Origin: Watersipora subatra
Lineage: Eukaryota; Bryozoa; Gymnolaemata; Cheilostomatida; Watersiporidae
DNA length: 64,000 nucleotides
Assembly (NCBI RefSeq): GCF_963576615.1
Contig: NC_088709.1
Location: 19,299,243-19,363,242 of the forward strand
Reading direction: 5' to 3'
Positions 1 to 11,616 of the stretch are shown piece after piece. Position numbers and translations under genes: made by a program. The notes below the pieces were generated by a model that did no database searches, was not told where the DNA came from, and saw only the letters and a program-made list of their open reading frames with translations. Each line of letters opens with the position of its first letter. Position 1 is the first letter of the stretch.

Positions 1-530
1 TCCCAAGTAGACGTGGAGCCTTGGCAGCATTTAAAAAGATGTTTATCAGTTTCGGTTATCTGCTGACCAGATATTAATGATGAACCTACACAAAATTTTA
101 GTAGATCCTATCAGGAAGTATCAGAATTTTTCTATCATTTGCTATTATTTTTTATGTTTGTAGGTGATCTGACAGACAGAATGTTTCAAGGTTATAATCG
201 ACAAAACTTGATCAGAGTTAAAAAGCTCAGATCAAGCGAAAGTCCGATTATGATGTCTATAGTTGCAAAGAGACCAACAGAATAGAGACACGAAACGCAG
301 CAGCGTGAACGCAATAGCCGATATCGATTATCGCAACGATAACAACTAGTGACATCATTTAGCTCATTTTTTTCTGAATGTTTTAGCGGCGATCAAGTTT
401 TGTAAATTTTAATCTTGAAACATCCTGGCGATCAGATCACCTCAAACATCAAAAACAATTGTAAAGGATATAAAAATACCGATACTTTCTGATAAAATCA
501 GAAAAATGTTGTGAAAGTTCATCTTTAAGC
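1..530 (+). mobile_element. Palindromic MITE/foldback element, copy 1
   Basis: The sequence from about 61 to 200 reappears as an inverted copy at about 405-530: GTTTCAAGGTTATAATCGAC near 183 is matched by the reverse complement near 400-413, and GATGAACCTACACAAAA near 78 by the complement around 510-525. The core (about 200-400) has no coding potential. The first 437 bases also match 6553-6990 in reverse orientation, so this is a dispersed family. Base 1 coincides with the end of the other copy, so the left terminus is at or just before the window edge. It is a non-autonomous DNA transposon or foldback element; I cannot assign a superfamily. Confidence 0.7.
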
Positions 531-599
531 GGTGAATATTTCATCATCTTGAGTTGGCAAGATGAAAACTTTCATACGGTGAAATATAATTAATTAGAC

Positions 600-651
600 A
601 CAAAGATTTCATCACCTAAATGCATGAGCATTTAGGTGATGAAATCTTTGT
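600..651. repeat. Perfect 24-bp inverted repeat (hairpin)
   Basis: The left arm 600-623 and right arm 628-651 are perfect reverse complements, separated by the 4-base loop ATGA. The arms contain GATTTCATCACC and GGTGATGAAATC. The hairpin lies about 70 bases after the MITE copy, in what should be intron 5 of gene A. It could form a cruciform or be a tiny transposon remnant; no function is visible. Confidence 0.85.
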
Positions 652-2249
652 CATAACAAGCCACGTGGCTAATTTTATGTCATCATGGAGGCTAAACAAT
701 CCCAGCAAACCTTTCATCATGTTGCAGTGAGCGTGACATGCTTAAGCAATAGGCTTAGCTATGCGGACTCGGGGAGCTTGAGTAAATAGGGCAATGTTCA
801 GTGAATGGGATAGCTAACCAACATTAGTAAAATTCTCTCACGCTTTGTGTTTGTGTAACCGCTAACCAGTCATGTCAAACAGCCTGGATAATTCAGATTA
901 ATCTATATGAGTCTGGTCGGTGAATGGGACAGGCAAGAGTGCTACTATTGATTATAATTACTTTTTGAAATATTTGAAAGCCGCTCGTTAGACCTATGGG
1001 CAAATAGGTAATTTATATGCATGAGAAAAACCCAAGGAAATCAAACCGTATATTCTCATTAGTGCATGGCTGAATGTATCTGTTCAATCTGAACGAACCA
1101 CACTAGAAAAACTTTAACTAAATATTCAAGCATTTCAGAATGAAATAAATTTAATGTATTAAAGAAATTTTAAAATAAAGATAAATCTTTAGCAGTGCAA
1201 AAGAAAATTGACAAACTGAACATTAACACAGGGAGGCCTCGGGTTATGACGGTCTCCACTTTTCTGTTTCTACACTTCATCTTGACTCGCTGTTTCAAGG
1301 TCACAAACGACCCCCAAGAAAATATCTAAAGTAATATTTCATGTAGTTCTAGCCTAAAGTCATGTTTGATGTAAGCGATGGAAGCAATTGTGCACTAGTA
1401 TCCAGCACACAAGAGATGAATATGCTTTGTTGTACTCGTGGGGGCAAGACAGCATTAGGGCATCTCTCGGTGCTAATGGTATGCCATTTAGGTTGTTCTT
1501 GCCGGTTCTTGCTCCTTCTTTTGGTTGATTTTAAATATTTTTTTTCCTTTTTTAGTGCTCCAAAGCGCAAGGCAGATTTTTTTAATTGTAATGCATCCAG
1601 ATTGTAATGCATCCAGATTGTAATGCGTCAAAGAAAAGAATTCCATCACCATGTAAGACTGTAAGTGAAGCCAGATATTAATAAAAGTACAGAGTAGTCT
1701 AATCAGGATATTCCAACTTACACTGTTATTCAGGTTATATTGACTTTTAAGAGCCGATCAACTAAGTCAAGGACCCCTGTAGTTGAACACGTGAGCCAAC
1801 GTATCAGCAGAAGAGAAAAACATAGTGTTGAAGCACGAAGACTTGTCATTGGTTGCCAGAAGTTTCCAAAAAGCCTGTATTTACACCTGCAAGCTGCAAG
1901 CCAGCGGTAGATTCATTGCTATTGTCCCTTTTTATAGGGACTTTGTAATCTTTCTCACTTTTATCTTGCTTCCTAATAAAACACCTTACTATTACTCTTA
2001 CATACGGTGAACCAGCTCGGACTAGCTGATACCATAATGCAATAACACAGAGATGTCTAGACTACTAAGTGCATCAACGCTGTCGATTTGGAAGTGAAGT
2101 ATGTTACTAACAGACTTATTGGTGTCTGTTTATGCTGCATCTGTCAATCATCAGATAACTTTTATTATGTTCTTTAATTCTGATAAATATCGATCTTATG
2201 CAGTCATCCATCGATATGAACAGATGAATTTGGTAACTGGGATCCACTG
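652..2249. other. Non-coding stretch, presumed intron 5 of gene A
   Basis: I see no sulfotransferase exon on either strand here. Exons 6-8 of gene A, which should lie to the left of exon 5, are not found and must be outside the window. A short direct repeat (ATCCAGATTGTAATGC) occurs near 1591-1626. The open frames of 60-90 codons have no recognisable domain. Confidence 0.5.
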
Positions 2250-2735
2250 ATACCTAGTAGTATACAGTACCTTTGTCAGACCTACTAATAACTAGTAAGT
2301 ATGCAGTACCTTTGTCAGACCTACTAATAACTAGTAAGTATACAGTACCTTTGTCAGACCTACTAATAACTAGTAAGCATACAGTACCTTTGTCAGACCT
2401 ACTAATAACTAGTAAGCATGCAGTACCTTTGTCAGACTTACTAATATCTAGTAAGTATACAGTACCTTTGTCAGACCTACTAATAACTAGTAAGCATACA
2501 GTACCTTTGTCAGATCTGCTAATATCTAGTAAGTATGCAGTACCTTTGTCAGACCTACTAATATCTAGTAAGTATACAGTACCCTTGTCAGACCTGCTAA
2601 TATCTAGTAAGTATACAGTACCTTTGTCAGACCTACTAATAACTAGTAAGCATACAGTACCTTTGTCAGATCTGCTAATATCTAGTAAGTATGCAGTACC
2701 TTTGTCAGACTTACTAACACCTAGTAAATATGCAA
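2250..2735 (-). repeat. 39-bp minisatellite that continues from a splice donor
   Basis: About twelve units of 39 bp have cores reading GTACCTTTGTCAGA on the plus strand, at an exact 39-base spacing from about 2270 to 2700. On the gene A strand each unit reads GACAAAG followed by GTACTG, which closely resembles the real exon 5 donor (GGCAAAG then GTATTG, junction at 2739/2738). The genuine junction is in phase with the array: 2739 minus 2700 is 39. Because 39 is 13 codons, both strands stay open through the array, giving repetitive spurious frames. Confidence 0.92.
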
Positions 2736-2738
2736 TAC

Positions 2739-5700
2739 CTTTGCCGTCGACAAACCACTGGATGAAGTCAGCAAATTTGGTATCGGGAAAAAGTAACCTC
2801 AGCTTCATGAGAAAGGGAAATGCGCTGCAGACGGTATCTTTGGGATTTCTGTAGACTAGCACTATCTAAAGAAGAAGAACCCTGTACATTATCTTGCCTT
2901 GAATAACAAGCAGCTTCAAAATTGACTACAACACATGGACATGAGTGGCCATTTTGTAATGGAAGAAAAAGACTAGCGCATTTTGAGTAATCGTGTAAGT
3001 GCTTTTTTTAAATTAACAGAGAAATTGAGTCATTGCCACTAGAGTCAATGAATAAATCAACCTATCACCAAATGGTATCAGCAATAACAAGCATACCACA
3101 TTCCTATAATGCATACACTATAACATGCAAGTTTCCATAGTAACACGTAGCATAACATTTTAATAAATATTAGTCTCTACACCAAAATTAATTTCCAAAA
3201 CACACAAAATTGGTAGCTTTGTGAATCTCTGCAAGTGAAAGTGATAAAGATAGTGAAAAGTAAAAAACATAAACCAGTTAAAACTAATAAAAATACATAA
3301 GCTATGGTAGTTTAAACTTCGACTAGTATCTATCTTTAGACCTAACCATCACCTCTACCTTCAGACCTACCCATCACCTCTACCTTCAGACCTAACCATC
3401 ACCTCTACCTTCAGACCTACCCATCATCTATCCTAAAACCTACCCATAGCCGCTACCATTAGACCTACCCATCACCTCTACCTTTAGACCTACCCATCAC
3501 CTCTACCTTCAGACCTACCCATCACCGCTACCTTCAGACCTACCCATCACCTCTACCTTTAGACCTACCCATCACCTCTACCTTCAGACCTACCCATCAC
3601 CTCTACCTTCAGACCTACCCATCACCCCTACCTTCAGACCTACCCATCACCCCTATTTTCAGATCTACCCATGATCTATCCTAAAACTTATCCATAGCCG
3701 CTACCATTAGACCTACCCATCACCTCTACCTTCAGACCTACCCATCACCGCTACCATTAGACCTACCCATCACCTCTACCTTCAGACCTACCCATCACCG
3801 CTACCTTCAGACCTACCCATCACCTCTACCTTTAGACCTACCCATCACCTCTACCTTCAGACCTACCCATCACTGCTACCATCAGACCTACCCATCACCT
3901 CTACCTTTAGACCTACCCATCACCTCTCCCTTCAAACCTAGCTCCACCTCTACCTTCTACTTATCCATTACCAAACCAACATTTCTTTTCGTGTGTCTAA
4001 GGGGCACTAACAATAAAAATCTCTTTTTGTAAAATTCTCACTATATTAAATTACTTATTAGATGTAATTTAATTTTAACAGTTTTATTTAGTGCACTTGT
4101 TTTAACACATTGTGTACTTTTTGGTAGTCCCTATTAAGGAGTTGCCTTTGTTTTCCGAGTTGTAAAGCAAATTAAATGAATTACAGAGCATGTTTGCAGA
4201 AGTACAGTATATGAAGTAGACCTTGAAGCAGATTTACTTTGTATGTAAAAGTTTGACTAAATGCTTTTTCCAGATTTATATCTAAATGATCACATGGAGA
4301 TGTGAAGACTTTATCAATAGATTTGTTAGATATCTCGTTGGTAGGTGCTAATAACAGATTTGTCTAATAACAAGCTTTTCTCAACTAATAACAAGTTTCG
4401 GTAGGTAGCTTGGGCTGTTTTAAAATCTCGACTTTCAATGAGTGTTTTATCTGCCCTGCATGAATATTTAAAAAAACAGCATCACGGAAACTGAAAAGGT
4501 GATTTTTTCAATGGTTTCAGTAACTAAAGAAGCATTTTAGTTTTGCGTTATGACTTTTGCTAAAAACTAGTCACAAATAAAAATTGTTCGGACTTGAAAG
4601 CTGTTTTAGATTTGTATCTGATTTGCATAAAAAAGTGACTGATATTTTTAGTAAACTAATTTTAGAAAGCATCCTTTCAAGGGATGGATAAGAACTAAAG
4701 AAATTACTTTGAAGTGGCATATGACAGAAGAGACATCTCAGGGCAACATATTGAGACAATGCATATTAATGATGGCAATTAATACTAGTAAATATAGAAA
4801 GAATTTGATAATTCAAGGTCACCACACTTCCACCAATCACATAACAAAATCTTTAAACAAATGCCTTATACCAAACTTACTCATTTCTGCAATAGGTCTC
4901 AAAATCCTGCATAAACTACTATGCCCAAAATATTAGTATTTATCCTGCCACACAAATGACAAACAATGTTTTTCATTCTGCGACTCCAACATACTACATC
5001 CACGATTGTATGTTTCAGTTTATATGAACTTTCTGTTACTACAACCCTCAATTCACTATTACAACTCCACAATGCTGTTAGATTACCAACTTATATAACA
5101 CTTTTGCTTAACTCAATAACTCCTGATTTCTGTCTTCTCATTCCTGTTTTGGCATGTAAAGAAAAACATTATTTTGTTGATGATAACTCATGGCAATAAA
5201 AAACTCTACATGTACATTTGTAATTATAAAATACATTTGAGTTTATGTAGAAGCAAAACTTAGTTTTATAGCAATAAAGATAAGGTTAAGGTGGCTGAAT
5301 ATCAACTCTTTTACACTACTTGTCTTCTGCTATGTTACACCACAAGATTTCTGATATGCCACATACTGTAGTAACTTGTTGCTGTACTGCACAATAGCTC
5401 TGTTAAGGTTCTATTGAAAACTAGAAAGAAGGTTCTGGAAAATCCATGCTTTTCATCTGCTACTGATTACCTTTACTTTTCCCTTTTTAACTTTAGGAGG
5501 TAGTAAACTCCAAGGCAAGTGTGTGGCTATCATTCTTGGACTCAAATAGCTCTCAAAATCTTCTCCATTTTCTAAAACCCATAGTTCGTGTCAACATCAA
5601 AACTATACGAGTATCTACATGAGACTCCGGGAGTAAATGTTTGAGTATATCAACAGCAACATCTCCATAAAAGCATTTCTTGTCTATATAGACATGTGGA

Positions 5701-8700
5701 AAAATTTAGCACAGCATGAAAAGTTGCTGCACGAGAAAAAAAAGTATTCATTTGTAATTTTCAGCCGGTTCTAAAATTATATTGGTTATATTCGAGCTTG
5801 AACAAACTCTGCAAAATACTAAATAGCATTTAAACACATTTAATACAAATAGTTGGCAGATTAATACCAAGACATTCAGTGGAATTCTATACTTTCAGCT
5901 ACCAGAATAAACATTAAACATTGAAGACTAAAGTCTAACATTTGGGGGTTGTTCATATTGAAAGAGTTTTGCTTTTAATGTGCAGAATGATGAGTTGTCT
6001 ATCTGAAGACCATTCTAAAACATCTTTGTTAGTAAGCAACACATAACCAACATTCAAATTATTATTATAGCGTACTATTATAACTTATTATTATAACTTA
6101 CTACTATAACTTACTATTATAACTTCCTATTATAGCTTACTATTATAACTTACAATTATAACTTACTATTATAACTTACTATTATAGCTTACTATTATAA
6201 CTTATTATTATAACTTACTAATATAACTTATTATTATAACTTACTACTATAACTTACTATTATAACTTACTATTATAACTTACTATTATAACTTACTATA
6301 ATAGCTTACTATTATTACTTGCTTTTATAACTTACTATTATAATTTATTATTGTAACTTACTATTGTAACTTACTATGATAACTTACTATAATAACTTAC
6401 TATTATTACTTGTTTTATAACTTACTATTATAACTTACCATTATAACTTACTATTATAACATACTATTATAGCTTACTATTATAACTTACTACTATAACT
6501 TACCATTATAACTTACTATTATAACTTACTATTACAGCTTACTACTATAACTGACAGCCAGGATGTTTTAAGAGTAAGAGCGACAAAATTCACTCTCGAT
6601 TAAAAAGCTCAGAAGTAAATACATGTCGAAATGACATCACTAGAATCACGGCTGTCGGTCTCCCTTGTTATTGCTATAGGCTATTGTGCTAAAGTTGCAA
6701 TGTTCCGCGTCTTTATTCTGTCGATCTCTTTGACTAAGTGTAACTATAGATGTCATAATCGCACTTTTGCTTGATCTGAGTGTTTCAATGGCGATCAAGT
6801 TTTATCGCTTTTAATCTTGAAACATTCTATCTGTCAGATAGAAGCCAATAGCAAATGATAATAAAATATCGATACTTTCTGATAGAATCTACTAAAGTTT
6901 TGTGTAGGTTCATCGTAAATATCTGATCAGCAGATAACCAAAACTGATAAAAATCTTTTTAAATACTGCTGAGCCTCCACGTCTACTTGGGACGATGAAA
7001 ATGATAATTCATTTTAATGTTTTTATTGCGGACACCAGCTCTAGAATACTTGATGATCACTTTGGTAAAACTTTGGGGTGTATATGTGTGCCAGTTGAAC
7101 TTAGACTCATCTACTCTGACCAATGTTGTACATACAAAAACGTTTATGAAGATTTTAAATAAATATATTGTTATCCAGCAGTAAATCGTGACTTGAAAAA
7201 CAAGACAAGCTCAAAAACAAATCAGGTCAAGCAGGTCAATGATACACACAAAGTCTTGTTGTTATAGCTATGTAGCCTATTGTTGTTATAGCTATGTAGC
7301 CTACTATCTACTCAACTAACTAAAAAATTGAGAGTTCTAAGGGATGCTTTATTATCGCCTCGTTTTGCGTTGCTCGAAGCTTCTGAAAAACCTGGTTTAA
7401 AATAGCTCAATATTCCGCACAATAACAATATTATCACTAATATAATTATGGATGTATAGCCATCTCATCTCATTCTTCAGATACACATAGCCATGGAATC
7501 TAGGTCTATTATATGCTGCTGTCATCAACAGAAACACAGTTATATTGCCATTATCAAAAGTCAGCAAAGTTCAATTCTAGTTTAGTTGTTGTGTTGTTTA
7601 TTTATATTTATATATTTTATATACAGTGGTGTTTAAAAATAATGAACTGTTAAATTTTGCTGAGAAGCCCAATGTTTTAGGAGATTCAACCAGTTAGCTT
7701 TGAGTCAAACCTAGCAAAGGTAAATATCTTTAAAAAGTTTAAATAGTGTAGAATATATAGCTAGTTTAAAACTACTTAGATGTATGTTAATTCACACTCA
7801 TGCTAAAAATTATTAACAAAAATCATAACAAACCAGCAATAGCCCAATTTTCCAGTTTCAACTGCTCTAAAAATGTTAAAACAGCCCCATTTTCCTGTTT
7901 CACCGTATATGCCTGTATGAAATATCGCATACTCAGCAATTAAAATACGTAAATGGCAGCATGTCAACATCACATCACACAAAGGGTAAACAAGGAAAGC
8001 AAATCTATAACTTGTTTTAGCATACATCTAAGCATGAGTCTAAATTTGTTAAAATAATCCGGTCATATTTCCTTATAGCCATAGCAAGTAGTCCAATTTG
8101 AAAAATTTATTGTTATCTCTAATATTTTGATAAAGTTTCAATCTACAAGATCTGCATGAACACGCGCACGCTTATACTCCAAATGTTTCACCTGGAAATA
8201 AAATGGGATGCCTCTATGAAAATGTGATGCCTCTATGAAAATGTGATGCCCCTATGGCCAAAGAGTCTCTGGCATCTTTGATTCCCTTTTATTCTGAGCT
8301 GAATAGCAGTGTTGTTGATAATCAATACAAATATATTTGTTAACTATTTCTGATAAATTACACTCACGTTTCACGCTCTGGAAACCTGGTGGTGGTTTGA
8401 TCTCAAAAGATGATACTACCTTTGCTGTAGGTGTGTCATGCGGTAACAATCCTTTCTCTTTATATATAGACATTATGGTCTCCTTCACAAAGTGCGTGCC
8501 TAGAAGAACAGTTTAGCAGTTTTATGCATCAATCCATGATACCAAATGGCCACATATGCAGATATTTTTCCAATATATTTTTTGACATTCTATACTTGTA
8601 TCAAGAGCAGCCTGTTGCTGTAGTTTCATGCTTTTTTACGAGCTTTAAAAAAGGCTTTCTATTGTTTATTTTAGCCAATAGCACATTGTAATTGTTGCAT

Positions 8701-11616
8701 CATCATTGATCATCAACTTCCATCCATTTAATCAATCACTGTTCAAACGTATGACAAGTTTCAGACGATAGTTGTAGCTGGGGTCAAAAACTAGGAGAAA
8801 TTTCAGCTAGGCACTGTGAGGGCTTATCTTTTAGGTGATGGCTAGTATCAGCAGGTGTTTCGAATATTAACTCTCCCCACACTCCAATCCATCCGTGATG
8901 TTGAACCCTGTGTTTTGCAACTACAGAAGTTTATTATTTCCTACCAGAAATCAATTTGGAACCATAAATGATTTAGTCAGGACGTGGTTATTTTCCAAAA
9001 GGGTGTAAAACATACCTTGATATGCTACCAAGTGTAATGGTCTGAATGGTTTGATGTGTATTCTAAGGCTTTGTGTTAACTATTAAGCACTAGTATGCCT
9101 GCCAGTCCATGCAGTGTGAGAGATCTAGATGAGTATTCGGTATATGGAGAATGATCATATGAATTGGAAAGGCTCGCTAGTGGTGTAATGGTAGCCCGCT
9201 TGCCTTGAAATGCGATGTCCTGGGTTCGCTACCCATGCGAGGCAATCTTTTTTCCTAACGCTCTTAGCGTGGGTTCAGACAGACAAACAGACAGACAGGC
9301 TCTTATTATAGTAAAGTTTATGAAATATCTCTCAATTACAAACTGAATCAGTAAGTACATTCAACATACGATTAGGGAATATAACTGAGCTAAAGACAAA
9401 CTATTACTAACCCCTGTCTTAACATTAGTGTTAACTATATAGTGGGCTCTCACCATATGATTTTAATTTATTCTAGTGTTGGCATCATAAAGTGAAAATT
9501 TCATACTGAGGGGTATAGAAACCCATCGTGAATATCTAATGCAAACACCCCCTGGTGAACATGACAAAATTTTATAGATGTACCTTACATATTAAAAGTT
9601 AGTAACAACAAAATAATACGTTAACCTTAGTAACTATAGTTACGTAGAGTAACTTTTGTATACTCGGTGTATTTAGTAGTTATGATCTACAATAAAATGT
9701 AATGTTACAATGTACTATGTGCAGTACATACCGTAGGTAGTTCTCACCTTCAACATACATGTAAATTTAATATCTTACCTATAACATGAATGTTGAATTT
9801 AACATAAATGAATTTAGCTTGCTAAACAATTGCTTGAGGCTAAATTTTTTTTAGTATGTATTTTAAATATTTTACTGAACTTCAACTTTAACTGGTTATT
9901 CTTCAGAAAACCAGATATGATAATAATCGAATAGGTTGCTGAATGCAAGATTGAGAGAGTTTTAATCAACCATACTTTTCTGTCACTGTTGGCAATAAAC
10001 CTCAGACAGCACTTTCCTTTTTCAAGTGCATTACCTGTCTTAGGATAAGCAAGAATCATCAAATCATCTGGTCGAAAGTTGTCATACCTCTCACACGCCT
10101 TTAACCTCTCAAGATTATGTGCGAGCCCAGAGAACCGGTAGCCTTTGTAGTAAAACTTATCACACCCTCCATAAACATTTTTGGCCAACCCTACAAACAA
10201 TTAAACACTAGATTAAAAAACATGCAGCTCCTAGTAAACCAGAGCAGCTGGACTAACTCACTAATCATAGGACAATTTCAGGGAAACAGTCCCAACATCG
10301 ACAAGTCCGAACCTAGACAAGTCCCAATATCGACAGAGGTTGGTCCGAATCTAGACAAAGGTTGGTCCGAACATCGACAAAGGCTGATGCAGTTTTACAA
10401 TAATTTAATCTTCAACAAATAATAAATGTCTTTTTGCAGTTCTATTCTCACTTCAAAAAATAAAAATCAAAGCTACTCACTGAAATTTAGATTTCAAATA
10501 AAACATACTGCTAGCATAACAGCCAACCATATTTATGATTGTTACTTGTTTTAGCATTCGTTCTATATTTAGGTTGGGCAAAATATTGTTAGGCCTACAT
10601 AAGCTGGAGAGCGCTGCATCAAATGAATCACAAGATATTTTTGCGCAAATAAATCTTTTAAATATAAATCGCTCATTTACCATGAAAATAGTAGATGGTA
10701 AAATAGTAAAACTGCTGTCGAGATTGGACCAACCATTGTCGATATACAAACTCGTCGAGTTTCAAACCAGTTGAGGTTCGGACTATAAACCCAATTTCAT
10801 CACTGGCCTCGCTTCCAGAGTGTTGGTCTACTGTAATTTCCTATAATACCCTGTGAGAAGGTCAGCTGGGGCTCTGTTGAGGTGGTCTACAGACTTTAAA
10901 CTGATGTAGCGACAGGAGCAACTGTGGTTGGATACCATTACATACATTTCTAAAGCCACCAATGGTCATTGTGGGACTCATACCACTGATCTACTAATCT
11001 TAAGTCAGCACCCTACGCATTGAACGACAGCTGCTTCGTAGACCTACAGACCCATAGACCTCAGGATTGTACCAATAAATGCAGCATCATGAAAGTTTAA
11101 GGTGGTAGATTGTTTTTAGGCCTTCGTGTCAGTCGTTCTTGAGATTTTCTACTACTATCTGACTCTCTTGCAGATTCATCTCTAGGCTGACCTGCTATTT
11201 AAGCCTTTTATTAACTATATGGTGCTTACAAAGCTGATGGCACATAATATCCTATTTTCATCAAGCAAGTTTTACGGTGAAGAGATGAAACTTGTTTACA
11301 CCTTTAGCCCGCATTGACAACCTTTCACACGGTTAAATGTATGTGACTAAGTAACCCATTGCTGGAACCAAGAGATTAGTTTAACGTTTAAATTATTTGA
11401 TGCATCTGGTCACTAGTTAATCACAGAAATGAATGGAAAGTGACTTGGTATATGCATTCTCAGCAGAAGCGTGAACATATATAAATAAACGTGTGAGCAG
11501 TTCAGTAATTTGGAGGGTGTTCCTGGCTTACCAAAGTAAAGTTTGATGCGATCAACTAGTTGTCTGCTGTATAGTAGCAGATACATTATAAATATTCTCA
11601 TCTCAGTCCAAAACAT
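2739..11616 (-). CDS. Sulfotransferase gene A (5' five exons; 3' end off window)
   Basis: This gene encodes a cytosolic-type sulfotransferase, which moves a sulfuryl group from PAPS to a small acceptor. The minus-strand exons, in coding order, are 11532-11616, 10035-10190, 8368-8499, 5471-5571 and 2739-2865. All have AG acceptors and GT donors, with phases 1,1,1,0,1. The proposed start gives MFWTEMRIFIMYLLLYS, a hydrophobic stretch followed by RQLVDRIKLYFG; a second Met lies five codons later. Exon 2 ends in AYPKTG and exon 3 continues THFVKETIMSIYK, which is the 5'-phosphosulfate loop. Exon 4 holds the catalytic His in MIATHLPWSLLPP. Exon 5 holds VYRNPKDTVCSAF, the 3'-phosphate site with Arg and Ser. 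Exons 6-8, with the GxxGxWK motif, are not in the window. The acceptor substrate cannot be told from sequence. Exon 1 is the least certain part. Confidence 0.87.
3337..3950. repeat. 25-bp minisatellite in gene A intron 4
   Basis: About 25 imperfect units of ACCTACCCATCACCTCTACC plus TTCAG run head to tail. Variants include TTTAG for TTCAG and CACCGCTACCATTAG. Two divergent units near 3424-3460 and 3665-3700 (CATCTATCCTAAAACC type) mark an internal duplication about 240 bp apart. It is strongly strand-asymmetric, with almost no G on the plus strand. Confidence 0.9.
3951..5470. other. Rest of gene A intron 4, nothing recognised
   Basis: AT-rich sequence between the 25-bp array and exon 4. Both strands were read for sulfotransferase motifs, transposon ends and tandem repeats, and nothing convincing was found. 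Confidence 0.5.
6060..6552. repeat. 13-bp AT-rich minisatellite in gene A intron 3
   Basis: About 37 units of TTACTATTATAAC (13 bp) with scattered substitutions (TATTATAGC, TACTATAAC, TATTGTAAC). The array abuts the truncated side of the second MITE copy, which begins at about 6553. Confidence 0.9.
6553..6990 (-). mobile_element. Palindromic MITE, copy 2 (inverted relative to copy 1)
   Basis: The reverse complement of this segment aligns along its whole length with bases 1-437: both start TCCCAAGTAGACGTGGAG and both reach ACATCCTGGC...TCAG. The second arm seen in copy 1 (about 437-530) is missing here, so this copy is truncated where the 13-bp array begins. The copies lie in opposite orientation and flank exons 4 and 5 of gene A. 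Confidence 0.8.
6991..8199. other. Gene A intron 3 remainder
   Basis: No exon or transposon was recognised. A 27-bp segment containing TTGTTATAGCTATGTAGCCT is present twice in tandem at about 7257-7305. Confidence 0.5.
8200..8257. repeat. Short 19-bp tandem repeat, three copies
   Basis: Three head-to-tail units of AAAATGTGATGCCTCTATG (the first with GGGATG) lie in gene A intron 3, about 110 bases downstream of the exon 3 donor. Confidence 0.8.
9171..9315 (+). mobile_element. tRNA-derived SINE (copy 1)
   Basis: The head resembles a tRNA. GGCTCGC at 9171-9177 pairs 6 of 7 with GCGAGGC at 9237-9243, a box A-like TAGTGGTGTAATGG begins at 9179, and a T-arm/box B GGGTTCGCTACCC lies at 9222-9234. 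The anticodon arm is degenerate, so this is not a working tRNA. The body continues with a CAATCTTTTTTCC motif, a CAGACAGACA run and the tail GGCTCTTATTATAGTAAAG. The same post-tRNA motif and tail recur in the minus-strand copy near 49086-49215. It sits in gene A intron 2. Confidence 0.72.
9316..10034. other. Gene A intron 2 remainder
   Basis: No gene or mobile element recognised. This AT-rich stretch runs up to the donor of gene A exon 2. Confidence 0.45.
10288..10386. repeat. Short tandem repeat around GACAAAGGTTGGTCCGAA
   Basis: Four to five imperfect units of about 20-25 bp contain CGACAA/TAGACAA followed by GGTTGGTCCGAA or AGTCCGAA. They lie in gene A intron 1, about 100 bases upstream of exon 2 on the gene strand. 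Confidence 0.6.

Noticed and set aside
1349-1612. Overlapping 81-87 aa open frames on both strands
   Set aside because: No domain, no splice-compatible sulfotransferase motif and low-complexity content.
2254-2862. Repetitive 202-aa and 193-aa open frames on both strands
   Set aside because: They are a by-product of the 39-bp (13-codon) minisatellite; only 2739-2865 on the minus strand is a real exon.
1-6990. One large transposon with 437-bp terminal inverted repeats
   Set aside because: The interval contains two exons of gene A in correct order, and the left copy is a self-contained palindromic element, so two separate insertions fit better.
9171-9243. Functional tRNA gene
   Set aside because: Acceptor mismatch, weak anticodon arm and a SINE body and tail; the same tail occurs elsewhere with a different head.
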